Shown here: positions 1 to 8,203 of the stretch, piece by piece | Layout of the letters: each line of letters opens with the position of its first letter | How positions within the stretch are numbered: position 1 is the stretch's first letter | NCBI RefSeq assembly: GCF_014205255.1 | Contig: NZ_JACHNE010000001.1 | Span: 3,162,001-3,226,000, forward strand | Origin: Streptomyces caelestis | GTDB lineage: Bacteria; Actinomycetota; Actinomycetes; Streptomycetales; Streptomycetaceae | Length of the DNA: 64,000 nucleotides | Direction: 5' to 3' | Notes under the pieces: model-generated | Seen by the model: only the letters and a program-made list of their open reading frames with translations | The model's database searches: none | What the model was told of the DNA's origin: nothing | Position numbers and translations under genes: made by a program

Positions 1-701
1 CGCCCGGCGAAGAGGCGGCCGCTGACGTCCCTGAGCTTGCCGGTCTCCTGGTCCTCCTGCCCGAAGCCCTTCACCACGCGGACCCCGCTGACGGCGCCGT
101 CGACCACACCGGCGACGGCGGCGGCCTGCGCCTGGGCGTACCAGGTGGAGGGGTGCAGCCGGGTGCGGCTGCGCTTGGCGATCCACCACAGGGCGGGGGC
201 GACGGCCAGGGCGACCAGGGTGAGCGGCACCGACAGCCACGCCATGATCACCAGGGAGATCAGGAAGAGCATGAAGTTCCCGATGGTCATCGGGAGCATG
301 AACAGCAGGCCCTGGATCAGCTGGAGGTCGCTGGTGGCGCGGCCCACGACCTGGCCGGTGGACAGTTCGTCCTGGCGGCGGCCGTCGAGCCGGGTGATCG
401 TCCCGTACATCTCCGTCCGCAGGTCGTGCTGGACGTCGAGGGCGAGGCGGCCGCCGTAGTAGCGGCGGATGTAGGTGAGGACGTAGACGACCAGTGCGGC
501 GGCGACGAGGAGGCCGGCCCAGGTGGTCATCGAGCGGGTGTGGTCGCTGATGACGTCGTCGATGATCACCTTGGTGATCAGCGGGACGAGGGCCATGACC
601 GCCATGCCGGCCAGTGAGGAGCCGAGGGCGAGCACGACGTCCTTCGGGTGGCGCCATGCGTAGGCCCACAGTCGTCGTGCCCATCCCCGTTGCGGTGTCA
701 C
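1..701 (-). CDS. ABC exporter, membrane/ATP-binding subunit (partial)
   Basis: About 233 residues are visible before the window edge cuts the gene, so the nucleotide-binding domain is not seen. The visible part is the N-terminal transmembrane domain of a type I ABC exporter: hydrophobic segments near residues 25-45, 65-80, 140-165 and 165-185, and the usual cytoplasmic loops (DLQLIQGLLFMLP, then VVKGFGQEDQE before the linker to the ATPase). The GTG start at 701 is chosen because GGAGGGG lies 7 bases upstream. The substrate cannot be told. Nothing within the window is clearly co-transcribed with it; the acyl-CoA dehydrogenase gene is divergent. A half-transporter whose partner lies outside the window is likely (inference). 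Confidence 0.85.
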   Translation of the reverse strand, partial: MTPQRGWARRLWAYAWRHPKDVVLALGSSLAGMAVMALVPLITKVIIDDVISDHTRSMTTWAGLLVAAALVVYVLTYIRRYYGGRLALDVQHDLRTEMYGTITRLDGRRQDELSTGQVVGRATSDLQLIQGLLFMLPMTIGNFMLFLISLVIMAWLSVPLTLVALAVAPALWWIAKRSRTRLHPSTWYAQAQAAAVAGVVDGAVSGVRVVKGFGQEDQETGKLRDVSGRLFAG

Positions 702-840
702 GCGGGTGCCCCTCCGGTCGTCCTGGTCTGCCGGAAGGCACCAACGCGGTGGGAGGCTGTTTTCATCCCGCGGCGTGACGAGCGTTACCCCGCCCCCACC
801 CTGGACGGTGATTGATACTCGCCGGTATCTTTGTCTGAGC

Positions 841-848
841 AAGCGCTT
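841..848. promoter_or_regulatory. Possible regulator site AAGCGCTT before acyl-CoA dehydrogenase gene
   Basis: The perfect 8-base palindrome AAGCGCTT lies 31 bases before the GTG start of the downstream acyl-CoA dehydrogenase gene, flanked by TGTCT (832-836) and AGACA (849-853), which are not symmetric about the same centre. Short palindromes of this kind are often TetR-family operators near fatty-acid genes. No regulator gene is adjacent, so this is a weak call. Confidence 0.25.
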
Positions 849-878
849 AGACATACCGAGGTCCCTGGAGGTGGCGGC

Positions 879-2036
879 GTGCGCCGTACGGTGTTCAACG
901 AGGATCACGAGGCGTTCCGGGAGACCATCCGCGCCTTCATCGAGGCCGAGGTCGTACCGGTGTACGACGAGTGGTTCGCGGCGGGCCAGGCGCCCCGCGA
1001 CTTCTACTACAAGCTCGGTGAGCTGGGCATCTTCGGCATCAACGTGCCCGAGGAGTTCGGCGGCGCGGGCTTGGAGAGCCACAAGTTCGAGGCCGTGCTC
1101 TACGAGGAGACCGCTCGCGCGGGCGTCCAGTTCGGCGGCTCCGGCGTGCACGTGCTGCTCGCCCTGCCCTACATCAAGATGCTCGCCACCGACGAGCAGA
1201 AGAAGCGGTTCCTGCCGAAGTTCGTCTCCGGCGAGGAGATGTGGGCCATCGCGATGACGGAGCCGGGTACCGGTTCCGACCTCGCGGGCATGAAGTCCAC
1301 CGCCAAGCTGAGCGAGGACGGCACGCACTACGTCCTCAACGGCGCCAAGACCTTCATCACCGGCGGCGTGCACGCCGACCGTGTGATCGTCTGCGCCCGG
1401 ACCTCCGCCCCGACCGCCGAGGACCGCCGCCACGGCATCTCCCTCTTCGCCGTCGACACCAAGTCCGAGGGCTACTCCGTCGGCCGCAAGCTCGACAAGC
1501 TCGGCCTGAAGACCTCCGACACCGCCGAGCTGGCGTTCGTCGACGTCAAGGTGCCCGTCGAGGACCTCCTCGGCGAGGAGAACAAGGGCTTCTCCTACCT
1601 CGGCCACAACCTGGCCTCCGAGCGCTGGGGCATCGCCTTCGGCGCCTACGCCCAGGCCAAGGCCGCCGTCCGGTTCGCCAAGCAGTACGTGCAGGAGCGC
1701 ACGGTCTTCGGCAAGCCGGTCGCCCACTTCCAGAACACCAAGTTCGAGCTGGCCGCCTGCCAGGCCGAGGTGGACGCGGCCGAGGCCGTCGCCGACCGCG
1801 CGACCGAGGCCCTCGACGCCGGTGAGCTCACCCCCGCCGAGGCCGCCTCCGCGAAGCTGTTCTGCACCGAGGTCGCCCACCGCGTCATCGACCGCTGCCT
1901 CCAGCTGCACGGCGGCTACGGCTACATGAACGAGTACCCGATCGCCCGCCTGTACGCGGACAACCGCGTCAACCGCATCTACGGCGGCACCAGCGAGATC
2001 ATGAAGTCGATCATCGCCAAGGACATGGGCCTGTAA
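879..2036 (+). CDS. Acyl-CoA dehydrogenase (long-chain/isovaleryl-type catalytic layout)
   Basis: A 385-residue FAD-dependent acyl-CoA dehydrogenase that would introduce the alpha-beta double bond in an acyl-CoA. The family blocks AMTEPGTGSDL (about 125-135), ERTVFGKPVAHFQ (about 273-285) and the C-terminal LHGGYGYMNEYPIARLY are present. The position that carries the catalytic Glu in medium/short-chain enzymes is Gly here (YGGTSE, about 368), while Glu248 in LASERW sits where long-chain and isovaleryl enzymes place their base. The GTG at 879 is preferred because GGAGG ends 7 bases upstream; a TTG 48 bases earlier has no good ribosome site. It is followed by a thioesterase gene 34 bases on, possibly in the same transcript. 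Exact substrate unknown. Confidence 0.9.
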   Translation: MRRTVFNEDHEAFRETIRAFIEAEVVPVYDEWFAAGQAPRDFYYKLGELGIFGINVPEEFGGAGLESHKFEAVLYEETARAGVQFGGSGVHVLLALPYIKMLATDEQKKRFLPKFVSGEEMWAIAMTEPGTGSDLAGMKSTAKLSEDGTHYVLNGAKTFITGGVHADRVIVCARTSAPTAEDRRHGISLFAVDTKSEGYSVGRKLDKLGLKTSDTAELAFVDVKVPVEDLLGEENKGFSYLGHNLASERWGIAFGAYAQAKAAVRFAKQYVQERTVFGKPVAHFQNTKFELAACQAEVDAAEAVADRATEALDAGELTPAEAASAKLFCTEVAHRVIDRCLQLHGGYGYMNEYPIARLYADNRVNRIYGGTSEIMKSIIAKDMGL

Positions 2037-2070
2037 GCCGACCGCAATCAGTGGCCGGTACAACAGTCGT

Positions 2071-2979
2071 ATGAGTCAGGCACTACAGGACCTCCTCGAT
2101 CTGCTCGACCTGGAGCAGATCGAGGAGGACATCTTCCGTGGCCGGTCCCGGTCCGCCGTCGTCCCCCGGGTCTTCGGCGGACAGGTCGCGGCCCAGGCGC
2201 TCGTCGCCGCCGGGCGCACGGTCCCCGAGGACCGGCCCGCGCACTCGCTCCACGCGTACTTCCTGCGCCCCGGCGATCCCGGCGCGCCCATCGTCTACAC
2301 CGTCGACCGGATCCGCGACGGCCGCTCCTTCACCACCCGCCGCGTGGTCGCCGTCCAGCACGGCAAGCCGATCTTCCACCTCTCGGCGTCCTTCCAGGTG
2401 TACGAGGACGGGCTGGACCACCAGGAGCGCATGCCGGACGCACCCGATCCCGCCACGCTGCCCACCGGCGAGGACCGGCTGCGCGGATACGGCCATCTCG
2501 ACCCGGCGGTCGTGGAGAAGTTCCTGGAGGCCCGGGCCGCCGTCGATCTGCGCTACGTCGACGAGCCGCCGTACGGGAAGTTCGGCGAGCCGCGCGAGCC
2601 GCACTCCCAGGTCTGGTTCCGGACCAACGGCAAGCTCGCCGACGATCCTCCCCCAGACTCCGTCTGGGGGGACCCCCAGCTGCACGTCGTCCTCGCCACC
2701 TACGTCTCCGACATGACGCTGCTCGACTCCGTGCTGCTGGCGCACGGGCGGGGCGGCTGGGCCGTCGGGGACGTCGTCGGGGCCTCCCTCGACCACGCGA
2801 TGTGGTTCCACCGGCCGTTCCGCGCCGACGAGTGGCTGCTCTACGACCAGGAGTCCCCGTCCGCGTACGGCGGCCGGGGACTGGGACAGGCCCGTATCTA
2901 CACGCAGGACGGGCGGCTCGCCGTCACGGTGATCCAGGAGGGCGTGGTCCGGGTCCCGCGCGAGCCGGGCACTAGCTGA
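2071..2979 (+). CDS. tesB: Acyl-CoA thioesterase II (TesB family)
   Basis: A 302-residue double-hotdog thioesterase that hydrolyses acyl-CoA to fatty acid and CoA. N-terminal hotdog: VFGGQVAAQAL near residue 35 and RDGRSFTTRRV near 85. C-terminal hotdog holds the TesB catalytic trio positions: Asp in YVSDMTLLDS, the Thr/Ser position in SLDHAMWFHRP (Ser here; E. coli has Thr), and Gln in VIQEGVVRV. Length matches the family. Between the two domains, around residues 193-203, the reading frame passes through a palindrome coding a proline-rich stretch, listed separately. Downstream of an acyl-CoA dehydrogenase gene, so a role in fatty-acyl turnover is likely. Its stop overlaps the convergent next gene by 8 bases. 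Confidence 0.9.
   Translation: MSQALQDLLDLLDLEQIEEDIFRGRSRSAVVPRVFGGQVAAQALVAAGRTVPEDRPAHSLHAYFLRPGDPGAPIVYTVDRIRDGRSFTTRRVVAVQHGKPIFHLSASFQVYEDGLDHQERMPDAPDPATLPTGEDRLRGYGHLDPAVVEKFLEARAAVDLRYVDEPPYGKFGEPREPHSQVWFRTNGKLADDPPPDSVWGDPQLHVVLATYVSDMTLLDSVLLAHGRGGWAVGDVVGASLDHAMWFHRPFRADEWLLYDQESPSAYGGRGLGQARIYTQDGRLAVTVIQEGVVRVPREPGTS
2650..2670. repeat. Palindrome inside the tesB coding region
   Basis: Perfect 9-base arms CCCCCAGAC (2650-2658) and GTCTGGGGG (2662-2670) separated by three bases; a further CCCCCAG follows at 2673-2679. The element stays in frame and encodes a proline-rich loop between the two hotdog domains. It looks like a small mobile or spreading palindromic repeat of the kind scattered in Streptomyces genomes (inference). 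Confidence 0.6.
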
Positions 2980-3769
2980 GGCCAGCCTCCGCCAGCAGGT
3001 ACGCGGTCATCGGGTCGTAGTGGCGGGGGCTGACCACGTGGTCGTCGAGGGGCACCGTCACCTGTACGGTGCCCTCGGCCTCGGCGAGGAAGAGGGCCGG
3101 GTCGTTGGAGTCGGCGTAGCCGACGGAGTCCACGCCGTGCTGCCCCGCGTAGCCCGCCCAGCCGTGGTCGGCGACGACCAGGTCGGGCAGCGGGCGGCCC
3201 TCGCGCTCCATGGCGGTCAGGATGGCCTTCATCGGCTCGCCCGAGTGGGTGTGCCACAGGGTGGCCCCGTGCTCCAGCACCGCCACGTCCGCGAACTGCA
3301 TGACGTAGCCCTCCTCCGTCGTCAGCCCGTCCGGGATGACGACGATCTCGCAGCCGGCCGCGCGCAGGGCCGCCGCGGTCGCGCGGTGTACGTCGAGCAG
3401 GCCGCCGGGGTGGCCGGTGGCGAACAGGACCCGCTGCTGCCCGTCGGCCGCCTTGCGCAGCCGCCCGGCGAGCCGCTCCAGGCCGGCGACGGTCAGCTCC
3501 GGGTCGATGGTGTCCTGGCCGTACCGGTACTCGGGATCGTCGTTCACGCCGACCCGTTCCGCCATCACCGCGAGGACGTCCTGCTCATCGCTCCAGCGGT
3601 CGCCGAGTTCCAGGCCGAACCAGTAGTGCCGGTCGGCGTTCGCCAGCTTGCGGTAGTGGGAGAGGTTGTTCTCGCGGGGGGTGGCGACGTCGCCCGCGAT
3701 GCGCGTCCTGACGAGGTGGTCGACGAGTTCGGCGCGGCTGGGTGTCCCGGGTATCGGCATGGCTCCCAT
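2972..3769 (-). CDS. Conserved actinobacterial protein, putative phosphatase
   Basis: About 265 residues, soluble, no signal peptide or membrane segment. It resembles a conserved streptomycete family usually annotated as phosphatase, but I see no diagnostic catalytic motif, so the function is not established. Conserved-looking stretches include FATGHPGGLLDVHRA, HTHSGEPMKAIL and VVADHGWAGYAGQHGVDSVG, rich in His and Asp residues that could bind metal. Candidate starts are ATG at 3769 and ATG at 3760; neither has a convincing ribosome site. The gene converges on tesB and overlaps its stop. Confidence 0.65.
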   Translation of the reverse strand: MGAMPIPGTPSRAELVDHLVRTRIAGDVATPRENNLSHYRKLANADRHYWFGLELGDRWSDEQDVLAVMAERVGVNDDPEYRYGQDTIDPELTVAGLERLAGRLRKAADGQQRVLFATGHPGGLLDVHRATAAALRAAGCEIVVIPDGLTTEEGYVMQFADVAVLEHGATLWHTHSGEPMKAILTAMEREGRPLPDLVVADHGWAGYAGQHGVDSVGYADSNDPALFLAEAEGTVQVTVPLDDHVVSPRHYDPMTAYLLAEAGLS

Positions 3770-3853
3770 TGTGAGGCAGCCGCCTGTGGGCGGCCCTGGC
3801 GTATCGCACGCTGGGATGTGCGTCACGTACTCAGCGCGACCCCGGTCAGCTAC

Positions 3854-3980
3854 TCAGATGTGCCGCAGCGCGAACCAGAGTTCCATGCGTACGTCCCGGT
3901 CGTCGAGGTCGGTCTCCAGCAGGGTCGCGCAGCGGGCGATGCGCTGCCGCACCGTGTTGCGGTGCGTGTAGGGGCAGGTA
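3854..3980 (-). pseudogene. Remnant of a PucR/CdaR-type regulator (C-terminal helix-turn-helix)
   Basis: The last ~40 codons read THRNTVRQRIARCATLLE, then DLDDRDVRMELWFALRHI and a stop. This is the typical C-terminus of PucR/CdaR-family regulators (helix-turn-helix HRNTxxxRL followed by LDDPxxRLELWLALR). Everything upstream of this tail is missing: sequence just before it is in a different frame and looks like transposon DNA. The intact gene may once have controlled the neighbouring agmatinase gene (inference). Confidence 0.7.
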
Positions 3981-3984
3981 CGTC

Positions 3985-4167
3985 CTCGACCCGGCCGGGG
4001 GCCTTGTGCTCGGTGCGCTCGCGCAGGAATCCCCAGCCCTGGGCAAGGATGACCCGGTTCAATCCGGCCTTGGCCCGTACGTTCTTGCCGGGCTGCTCGA
4101 CGGTCCCTCTTGCCGGGCGGGTCATGTTCTTGATGTTCAGCTTCTCGAACCGGATCAGGTCGTAACG
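3985..4167 (-). pseudogene. TnpB (IS200/IS605-type) fragment
   Basis: About 60 codons read YDLIRFEKLNIKNMTRPARG, then GTVEQPGKNVRAKAGLNR, VILAQGWGFLRERTEHKAPG. This matches the central RuvC-II region of TnpB proteins, including the catalytic-type Glu in FEKLNIK. The zinc-finger and the rest of the RuvC domain are absent, and no TnpA or left/right end is visible. It abuts the regulator remnant within about 5 bases, suggesting an insertion followed by decay. Confidence 0.7.
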
Positions 4168-4621
4168 CGCTGTCGAGACTGGTGAAACGTCGAATCGTCC
4201 CGGCGGCGATTCGGCCACCCATGCTCCGCCGCACGGGAACGCGCATCAGCCCCGGTCCTCAAAGCCAGGTGGATGCCCCAATCCGGAACGTCGGTGCCCG
4301 GCGTGATGGACGTTTCCTCCATACTTTCGCGCTGCGGTGTACGAAATGTACATGTCGCAGTCGTTGGCGGGTGCCTAGTGTCGACTGGACTGGTCGCCCC
4401 AGATTCAGGCGGATGTGCTGGGACTGAATGTCGTCGCTCGGGGGCTACGGCGCCGCCTCCTTGATGGCGAGGCCGACCGGCGTGGCCGTCCTCGCCGCCT
4501 GGCGCGAACGCGTCGCCGGGCAGGCATCCGAACCCGTATCCGAGCCGGCCCCGACTCCCCGGTAAAGTCGTTCGACAAGCAGTACATACGCGATGAAGCG
4601 TAGGAAAGAAGGCATTCCTCC
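4168..4621. other. Gene-free stretch upstream of the agmatinase gene
   Basis: About 450 bases with no convincing coding frame. The local base composition is less GC-rich than the flanks (for example around 4310-4360 and 4560-4610), in keeping with decayed insertion DNA and a promoter region. AGGAAAGAAGG just before 4622 serves the downstream gene. I see no clear terminal inverted repeats. Confidence 0.5.
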
Positions 4622-5605
4622 ATGAGCAGCAACGAGACTCCCCGCGGGCCCGTCGACTCCTCCCGCGTCCCGCGGTACGCCGGTCCCGCGACCTTCGCCC
4701 GGCTGCCCCGGCTCGACGAGGTCGGCGGCCGGGCCGATGTCGCCGTGGTGGGCGTGCCGTTCGACTCGGGTGTCTCCTACCGGCCGGGCGCCCGCTTCGG
4801 CGGCAACGCGATCCGCGAGGCGTCCCGGCTGCTGCGCCCGTACAACCCCGCGCAGGACGCCTCCCCGTTCGCCCTCGCCCAGGTCGCGGACGGCGGCGAC
4901 ATCGCCGTGAACCCGTTCCACATCAACGAGGCCGTCGAGACCGTCGAGGCGGCGGCGGACGACCTGCTCGGCTCGGGCGCCCGCCTGATGACCCTCGGTG
5001 GCGACCACACCATCGCGCTGCCGCTGCTGCGCTCGGTGGCGAAGAAGCACGGCCCGGTGGCCCTGCTGCACTTCGACGCCCACCTCGACACCTGGGACAC
5101 GTACTTCGGCGCCGAGTACACGCACGGCACCCCGTTCCGCCGCGCGGTCGAGGAGGGCATCCTCGACACCTCCGCGCTGTCCCACGTGGGCACGCGCGGC
5201 CCGCTCTACGGCAAGCAGGACCTGACCGACGACGAGAAGATGGGCTTCGGCATCGTCACCTCGGCGGACGTCTACCGGCGCGGCGCCGACGAGGTCGCCG
5301 ACCAGCTCCGCCAGCGCATCGGCGACCGGCCGCTGTACATCTCCATCGACATCGACTGCCTCGACCCGGCCCACGCGCCCGGCACGGGCACGCCCGAGGC
5401 CGGCGGCATGACCTCGCGCGAGCTGCTGGAGATCCTGCGCGGGCTGGCGTCCTGCAACCTGGTCTCCGCGGACGTCGTCGAGGTGGCCCCCGCGTACGAT
5501 CACGCGGAGATCACGTCGGTGGCCGCGTCCCACACGGCGTACGAACTGACCACGATCATGTCGCGCCAGATCGCCGCGGCCCGGAAGGACTCGGAAGCGC
5601 AGTGA
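4622..5605 (+). CDS. speB: Agmatinase-family ureohydrolase
   Basis: A 327-residue member of the arginase/agmatinase fold, which removes urea from a guanidino compound (agmatine gives putrescine; guanidinobutyrate is an alternative). The dinuclear manganese site is complete: GGDH (126-129), HFDAHLD (150-156) and SIDIDCLDP (241-249). Length is typical. ATG at 4622 follows AGGAAAGAAGG. The next gene starts within its stop codon (GTGA overlap), so the two are translationally coupled and probably act in one route of guanidino or polyamine breakdown. The substrate cannot be fixed from motifs alone. Confidence 0.9.
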   Translation: MSSNETPRGPVDSSRVPRYAGPATFARLPRLDEVGGRADVAVVGVPFDSGVSYRPGARFGGNAIREASRLLRPYNPAQDASPFALAQVADGGDIAVNPFHINEAVETVEAAADDLLGSGARLMTLGGDHTIALPLLRSVAKKHGPVALLHFDAHLDTWDTYFGAEYTHGTPFRRAVEEGILDTSALSHVGTRGPLYGKQDLTDDEKMGFGIVTSADVYRRGADEVADQLRQRIGDRPLYISIDIDCLDPAHAPGTGTPEAGGMTSRELLEILRGLASCNLVSADVVEVAPAYDHAEITSVAASHTAYELTTIMSRQIAAARKDSEAQ

Positions 5606-7287
5606 CTCACGACCACGACCTGGTGCTCCGCCCGACGCCCGCCCAGACGGAGGCCGCCCTGAACCCTCCTCCCGGCCGCACCGGCGGAGACCTGGTCGTG
5701 GAGACGCTGGCCGGGCTGGGCGCGACGACCGTGTTCGGACTGCCCGGCCAGCACGCCCTCGGCGTGTTCGACGCGCTGCGCCGCTCCGACCTCAGGTACA
5801 TCGGCCTGCGGGTGGAGAACAACGCCGGGTTCGCGGCGGACGCCTACGGCAGGATCACGGGCGAGGCGGCGCCCCTGCTGCTGTCGACGGGGCCGGGAGC
5901 GCTCACCTCGCTGGCTGCCCTCCAGGAGGCGGCCGCGGCCAGCGCCCCCGTCCTGGCGATCAGCAGCCAGGTCCCGACGGCGGGGCTCGGTGGCGGCCGC
6001 CACGGTTATCTGCACGAACTGCCCGACCAGGCGGCCTCGTTCCGGGGCGTGGTGAAGTCGGTCCACACCGTCCGCACCCAGTCGCAGATCCCGTCCGCCA
6101 TCGAGGCGGCCTGGAAGTCGGCGCTGAGCGCCCCGCACGGGCCGGTGTGGGTGGAGATCCCGCAGGACGTGCTGCTGGCGCGGACGGCGATCCCGGTGGT
6201 GACGGGCGGCGACGCCTTCCCCGAGGAGCTGCCGCCGCGCCCCGAACTGACCGCCGTGGCCGCCGACCTGCTGTCGAAGGCGGCCCGTCCGGCGATCATC
6301 GCGGGCGGCGGAGTCGTCCGGGCGGACGCGTCGAAGAAGCTGCGCCAGCTGGCCGAGACGCTTCAGGCACCCGTCGTCACGACGCCGGGTGGCAAGGGCG
6401 CGTTCCCCTGGACACACCCGCTGTCACTCCAGTCCTGGATCGAGGACCGCCACACGACGGACTTCCTGGAGGAGGCGGACGTACTCCTCGTCGTCGGCTC
6501 CGGACTCGGCGAGCTCTCCTCGAACTACCACACGTTCAAGCCGCGCGGCCGGGTCATCCAGATCGAGGCCGACCTCGGCAAGCTGGAGTCCAACCACCCG
6601 GCACTGGGCATCCACGCGGACGCCCGCCTCGCGTTGCAGGCGCTGCTGGAGACGGTCTCCGAGCGGCAGGACCCGACGGCGCCGGAGCGCGTCCGCGCGC
6701 TGCTCGCGAAGGTCACCGAACGTCTCGCCGCCCAGGAACTCACCCTGGAGCAGAGCGTGCTGGCGTCGGTCCGCAGGGCGCTCCCCGCCGGCTCCCCGTC
6801 CTTCTGGGACATGACGATCCTCGCGTACTGGGCTTGGTCGGCCTTCGACGCCAAGGGCCCCAACCACATGCACTCCGCACAGGGCGCGGGCGGCCTCGGC
6901 TACGCCTTTCCGGCGGCACTCGGCGCGGCGGTGGCCGACCCGACCCGGCCGGTCCTCGCCGTCTCCGGCGACGGCGGCGCCCTGTACTCGATCGCCGAGC
7001 TGGCGACGGCCCGCCAGTACGGCCTGGACGTCACCTGGCTGATCGTCGACGACGGCGGCTACGGCATCCTGCGCGAGTACATGACCGACGCGTTCGGCGA
7101 GGCGATCGCGACGGAACTGACCCGGCCGGACTACGTGGCGCTGGCGGAGTCCTTCGGCGTCCCCGGGGTCCGTACGACCCCGGAGAACCTGGAGCAGGAC
7201 CTCGCGAAGCAACTCGCGTCGCCGGGGCCCTCGGTGGTCCTGCTCCCGGCCGTGCTGCGGATGTACGCGCCGACGCACCTGGACTGA
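5602..7287 (+). CDS. Thiamine diphosphate-dependent enzyme (acetolactate synthase-like)
   Basis: A 561-residue enzyme with the three-domain layout of acetolactate synthase/benzoylformate decarboxylase relatives. N-terminal pyrimidine-binding domain has the activating Glu72 in [16 protein letters not shown]; a central domain follows (about 200-340); the C-terminal cofactor domain has [17 protein letters not shown] leading to [13 protein letters not shown]. The second half of the GDG...NN thiamine diphosphate motif is DD rather than NN, an unusual substitution. The GTG start overlaps the agmatinase stop. A decarboxylation or carboligation of a keto acid made from guanidino-compound breakdown is possible, but the substrate is unknown. 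Confidence 0.85.
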   Translation: MTHDHDLVLRPTPAQTEAALNPPPGRTGGDLVVETLAGLGATTVFGLPGQHALGVFDALRRSDLRYIGLRVENNAGFAADAYGRITGEAAPLLLSTGPGALTSLAALQEAAAASAPVLAISSQVPTAGLGGGRHGYLHELPDQAASFRGVVKSVHTVRTQSQIPSAIEAAWKSALSAPHGPVWVEIPQDVLLARTAIPVVTGGDAFPEELPPRPELTAVAADLLSKAARPAIIAGGGVVRADASKKLRQLAETLQAPVVTTPGGKGAFPWTHPLSLQSWIEDRHTTDFLEEADVLLVVGSGLGELSSNYHTFKPRGRVIQIEADLGKLESNHPALGIHADARLALQALLETVSERQDPTAPERVRALLAKVTERLAAQELTLEQSVLASVRRALPAGSPSFWDMTILAYWAWSAFDAKGPNHMHSAQGAGGLGYAFPAALGAAVADPTRPVLAVSGDGGALYSIAELATARQYGLDVTWLIVDDGGYGILREYMTDAFGEAIATELTRPDYVALAESFGVPGVRTTPENLEQDLAKQLASPGPSVVLLPAVLRMYAPTHLD

Positions 7288-7318
7288 GCGCCGGCCACCC
7301 GCTGCGGGGGCGGCTTTC

Positions 7319-7939
7319 CTACAGGCCGTCGCGGACCATCGCGGCGACGATGCGGACATGGCGGTCGGCCGCCGTGTTCGACATCTCGTTCTCGTAGTTC
7401 AGGCCGTAGGGCCAGAAGTGGCCGCTGCCGGTGGAGATCTTCGCGCCGGAGCCGTCGTACTGCTTGACCAGCGCGGTCGCCTGACCGCCGGTCCAGGTGC
7501 CGCTGCCGCCGAGGCGGGACCAGCCCGAGCTGGTGCCCACGCCGATGGTGTGGGCGATCTCGTGCAGGGCCGTCCGCTCGGTCATGTAGCTGCGGTTGCT
7601 GCCGAAGCGGATGGTCCCGTTGATGTTGCCGTCGGCGGTGGGGACGCCCGGCTCGTAGCGGACGGTGATGGTCTTGCCCAGGTCGCTGAGGTTGTTGTAG
7701 CGGGCCACCGCCGCGTTCATGGCCCGGGTGATGGCGTCGTAGGCGGTGCGCTGGTCCTCGGTGGGGTTGCTCGCCCGCACGAGGGACCAGGTGATGGTGG
7801 CCGCGGCGGCGCGTTCGCGGGCCGGGGCGGGTGCGGTCTGGGAAGTGGAGGTGGTCTGGGGGGTGGCGGCCTGGGCGACGGCGGGGCCGGCCAGTAGTGC
7901 GGCGGTCAGGGCGGCTATGAGGGTCTTGCGGGGGCTCAT
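7319..7939 (-). CDS. Secreted zincin-like metalloprotease
   Basis: 206 residues with a signal peptide (basic MSPRK, then a hydrophobic run to about residue 26, AQAA). The mature part has HEIAHTIGVGT, an HExxH zinc site followed by Gly-Val-Gly, and downstream HFWPYGLNYENE. This resembles small secreted streptomycete metalloproteases that often carry ricin-type lectin domains; no lectin domain is present here. ATG at 7939 follows AGGAGG. It converges on the thiamine diphosphate enzyme gene with 31 bases between. Called a peptidase by motif only. Confidence 0.75.
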   Translation of the reverse strand: MSPRKTLIAALTAALLAGPAVAQAATPQTTSTSQTAPAPARERAAAATITWSLVRASNPTEDQRTAYDAITRAMNAAVARYNNLSDLGKTITVRYEPGVPTADGNINGTIRFGSNRSYMTERTALHEIAHTIGVGTSSGWSRLGGSGTWTGGQATALVKQYDGSGAKISTGSGHFWPYGLNYENEMSNTAADRHVRIVAAMVRDGL

Positions 7940-7973
7940 GGGGATCCTCCTGTGGGGGGAGCTGCACGAAGCT

Positions 7974-7987
7974 TGCGAAACTTCGCA
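7974..7987. promoter_or_regulatory. 14-base palindrome upstream of the zincin gene
   Basis: TGCGAAACTTCGCA is a perfect 6-2-6 palindrome 35 bases before the metalloprotease start. Its position suits an operator or promoter-proximal regulator site. No matching regulator is adjacent. Confidence 0.35.
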
Positions 7988-8153
7988 CGGCGTTCGGGAT
8001 CTCGGACATGCGGAGCCGCTGTCGACATCAGATCGGGTGCGACGAAATTCCTTCACCGACACGGCAGTTGGCGCGCTGTCGACCGCAAGTATCCCGGTGG
8101 GAAAGGCGGCGTCAAGAGTTTCGGCAGGGGCCAGTGGAACCGACGGGGACGGG

Positions 8154-8187
8154 GAACGGCCCCTGACCGAGGGGCCGGGGGCCGTTC
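8154..8187 (-). terminator. Hairpin after the GT-C glycosyltransferase gene
   Basis: Arms GAACGGCCCC (8154-8163) and GGGGCCGTTC (8178-8187), 14-base loop, lying 17 bases past the stop of the minus-strand gene. No T-run, as is usual for streptomycete hairpin terminators. Confidence 0.55.
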
Positions 8188-8203
8188 GCCGGTGTAACGG
8201 GGG

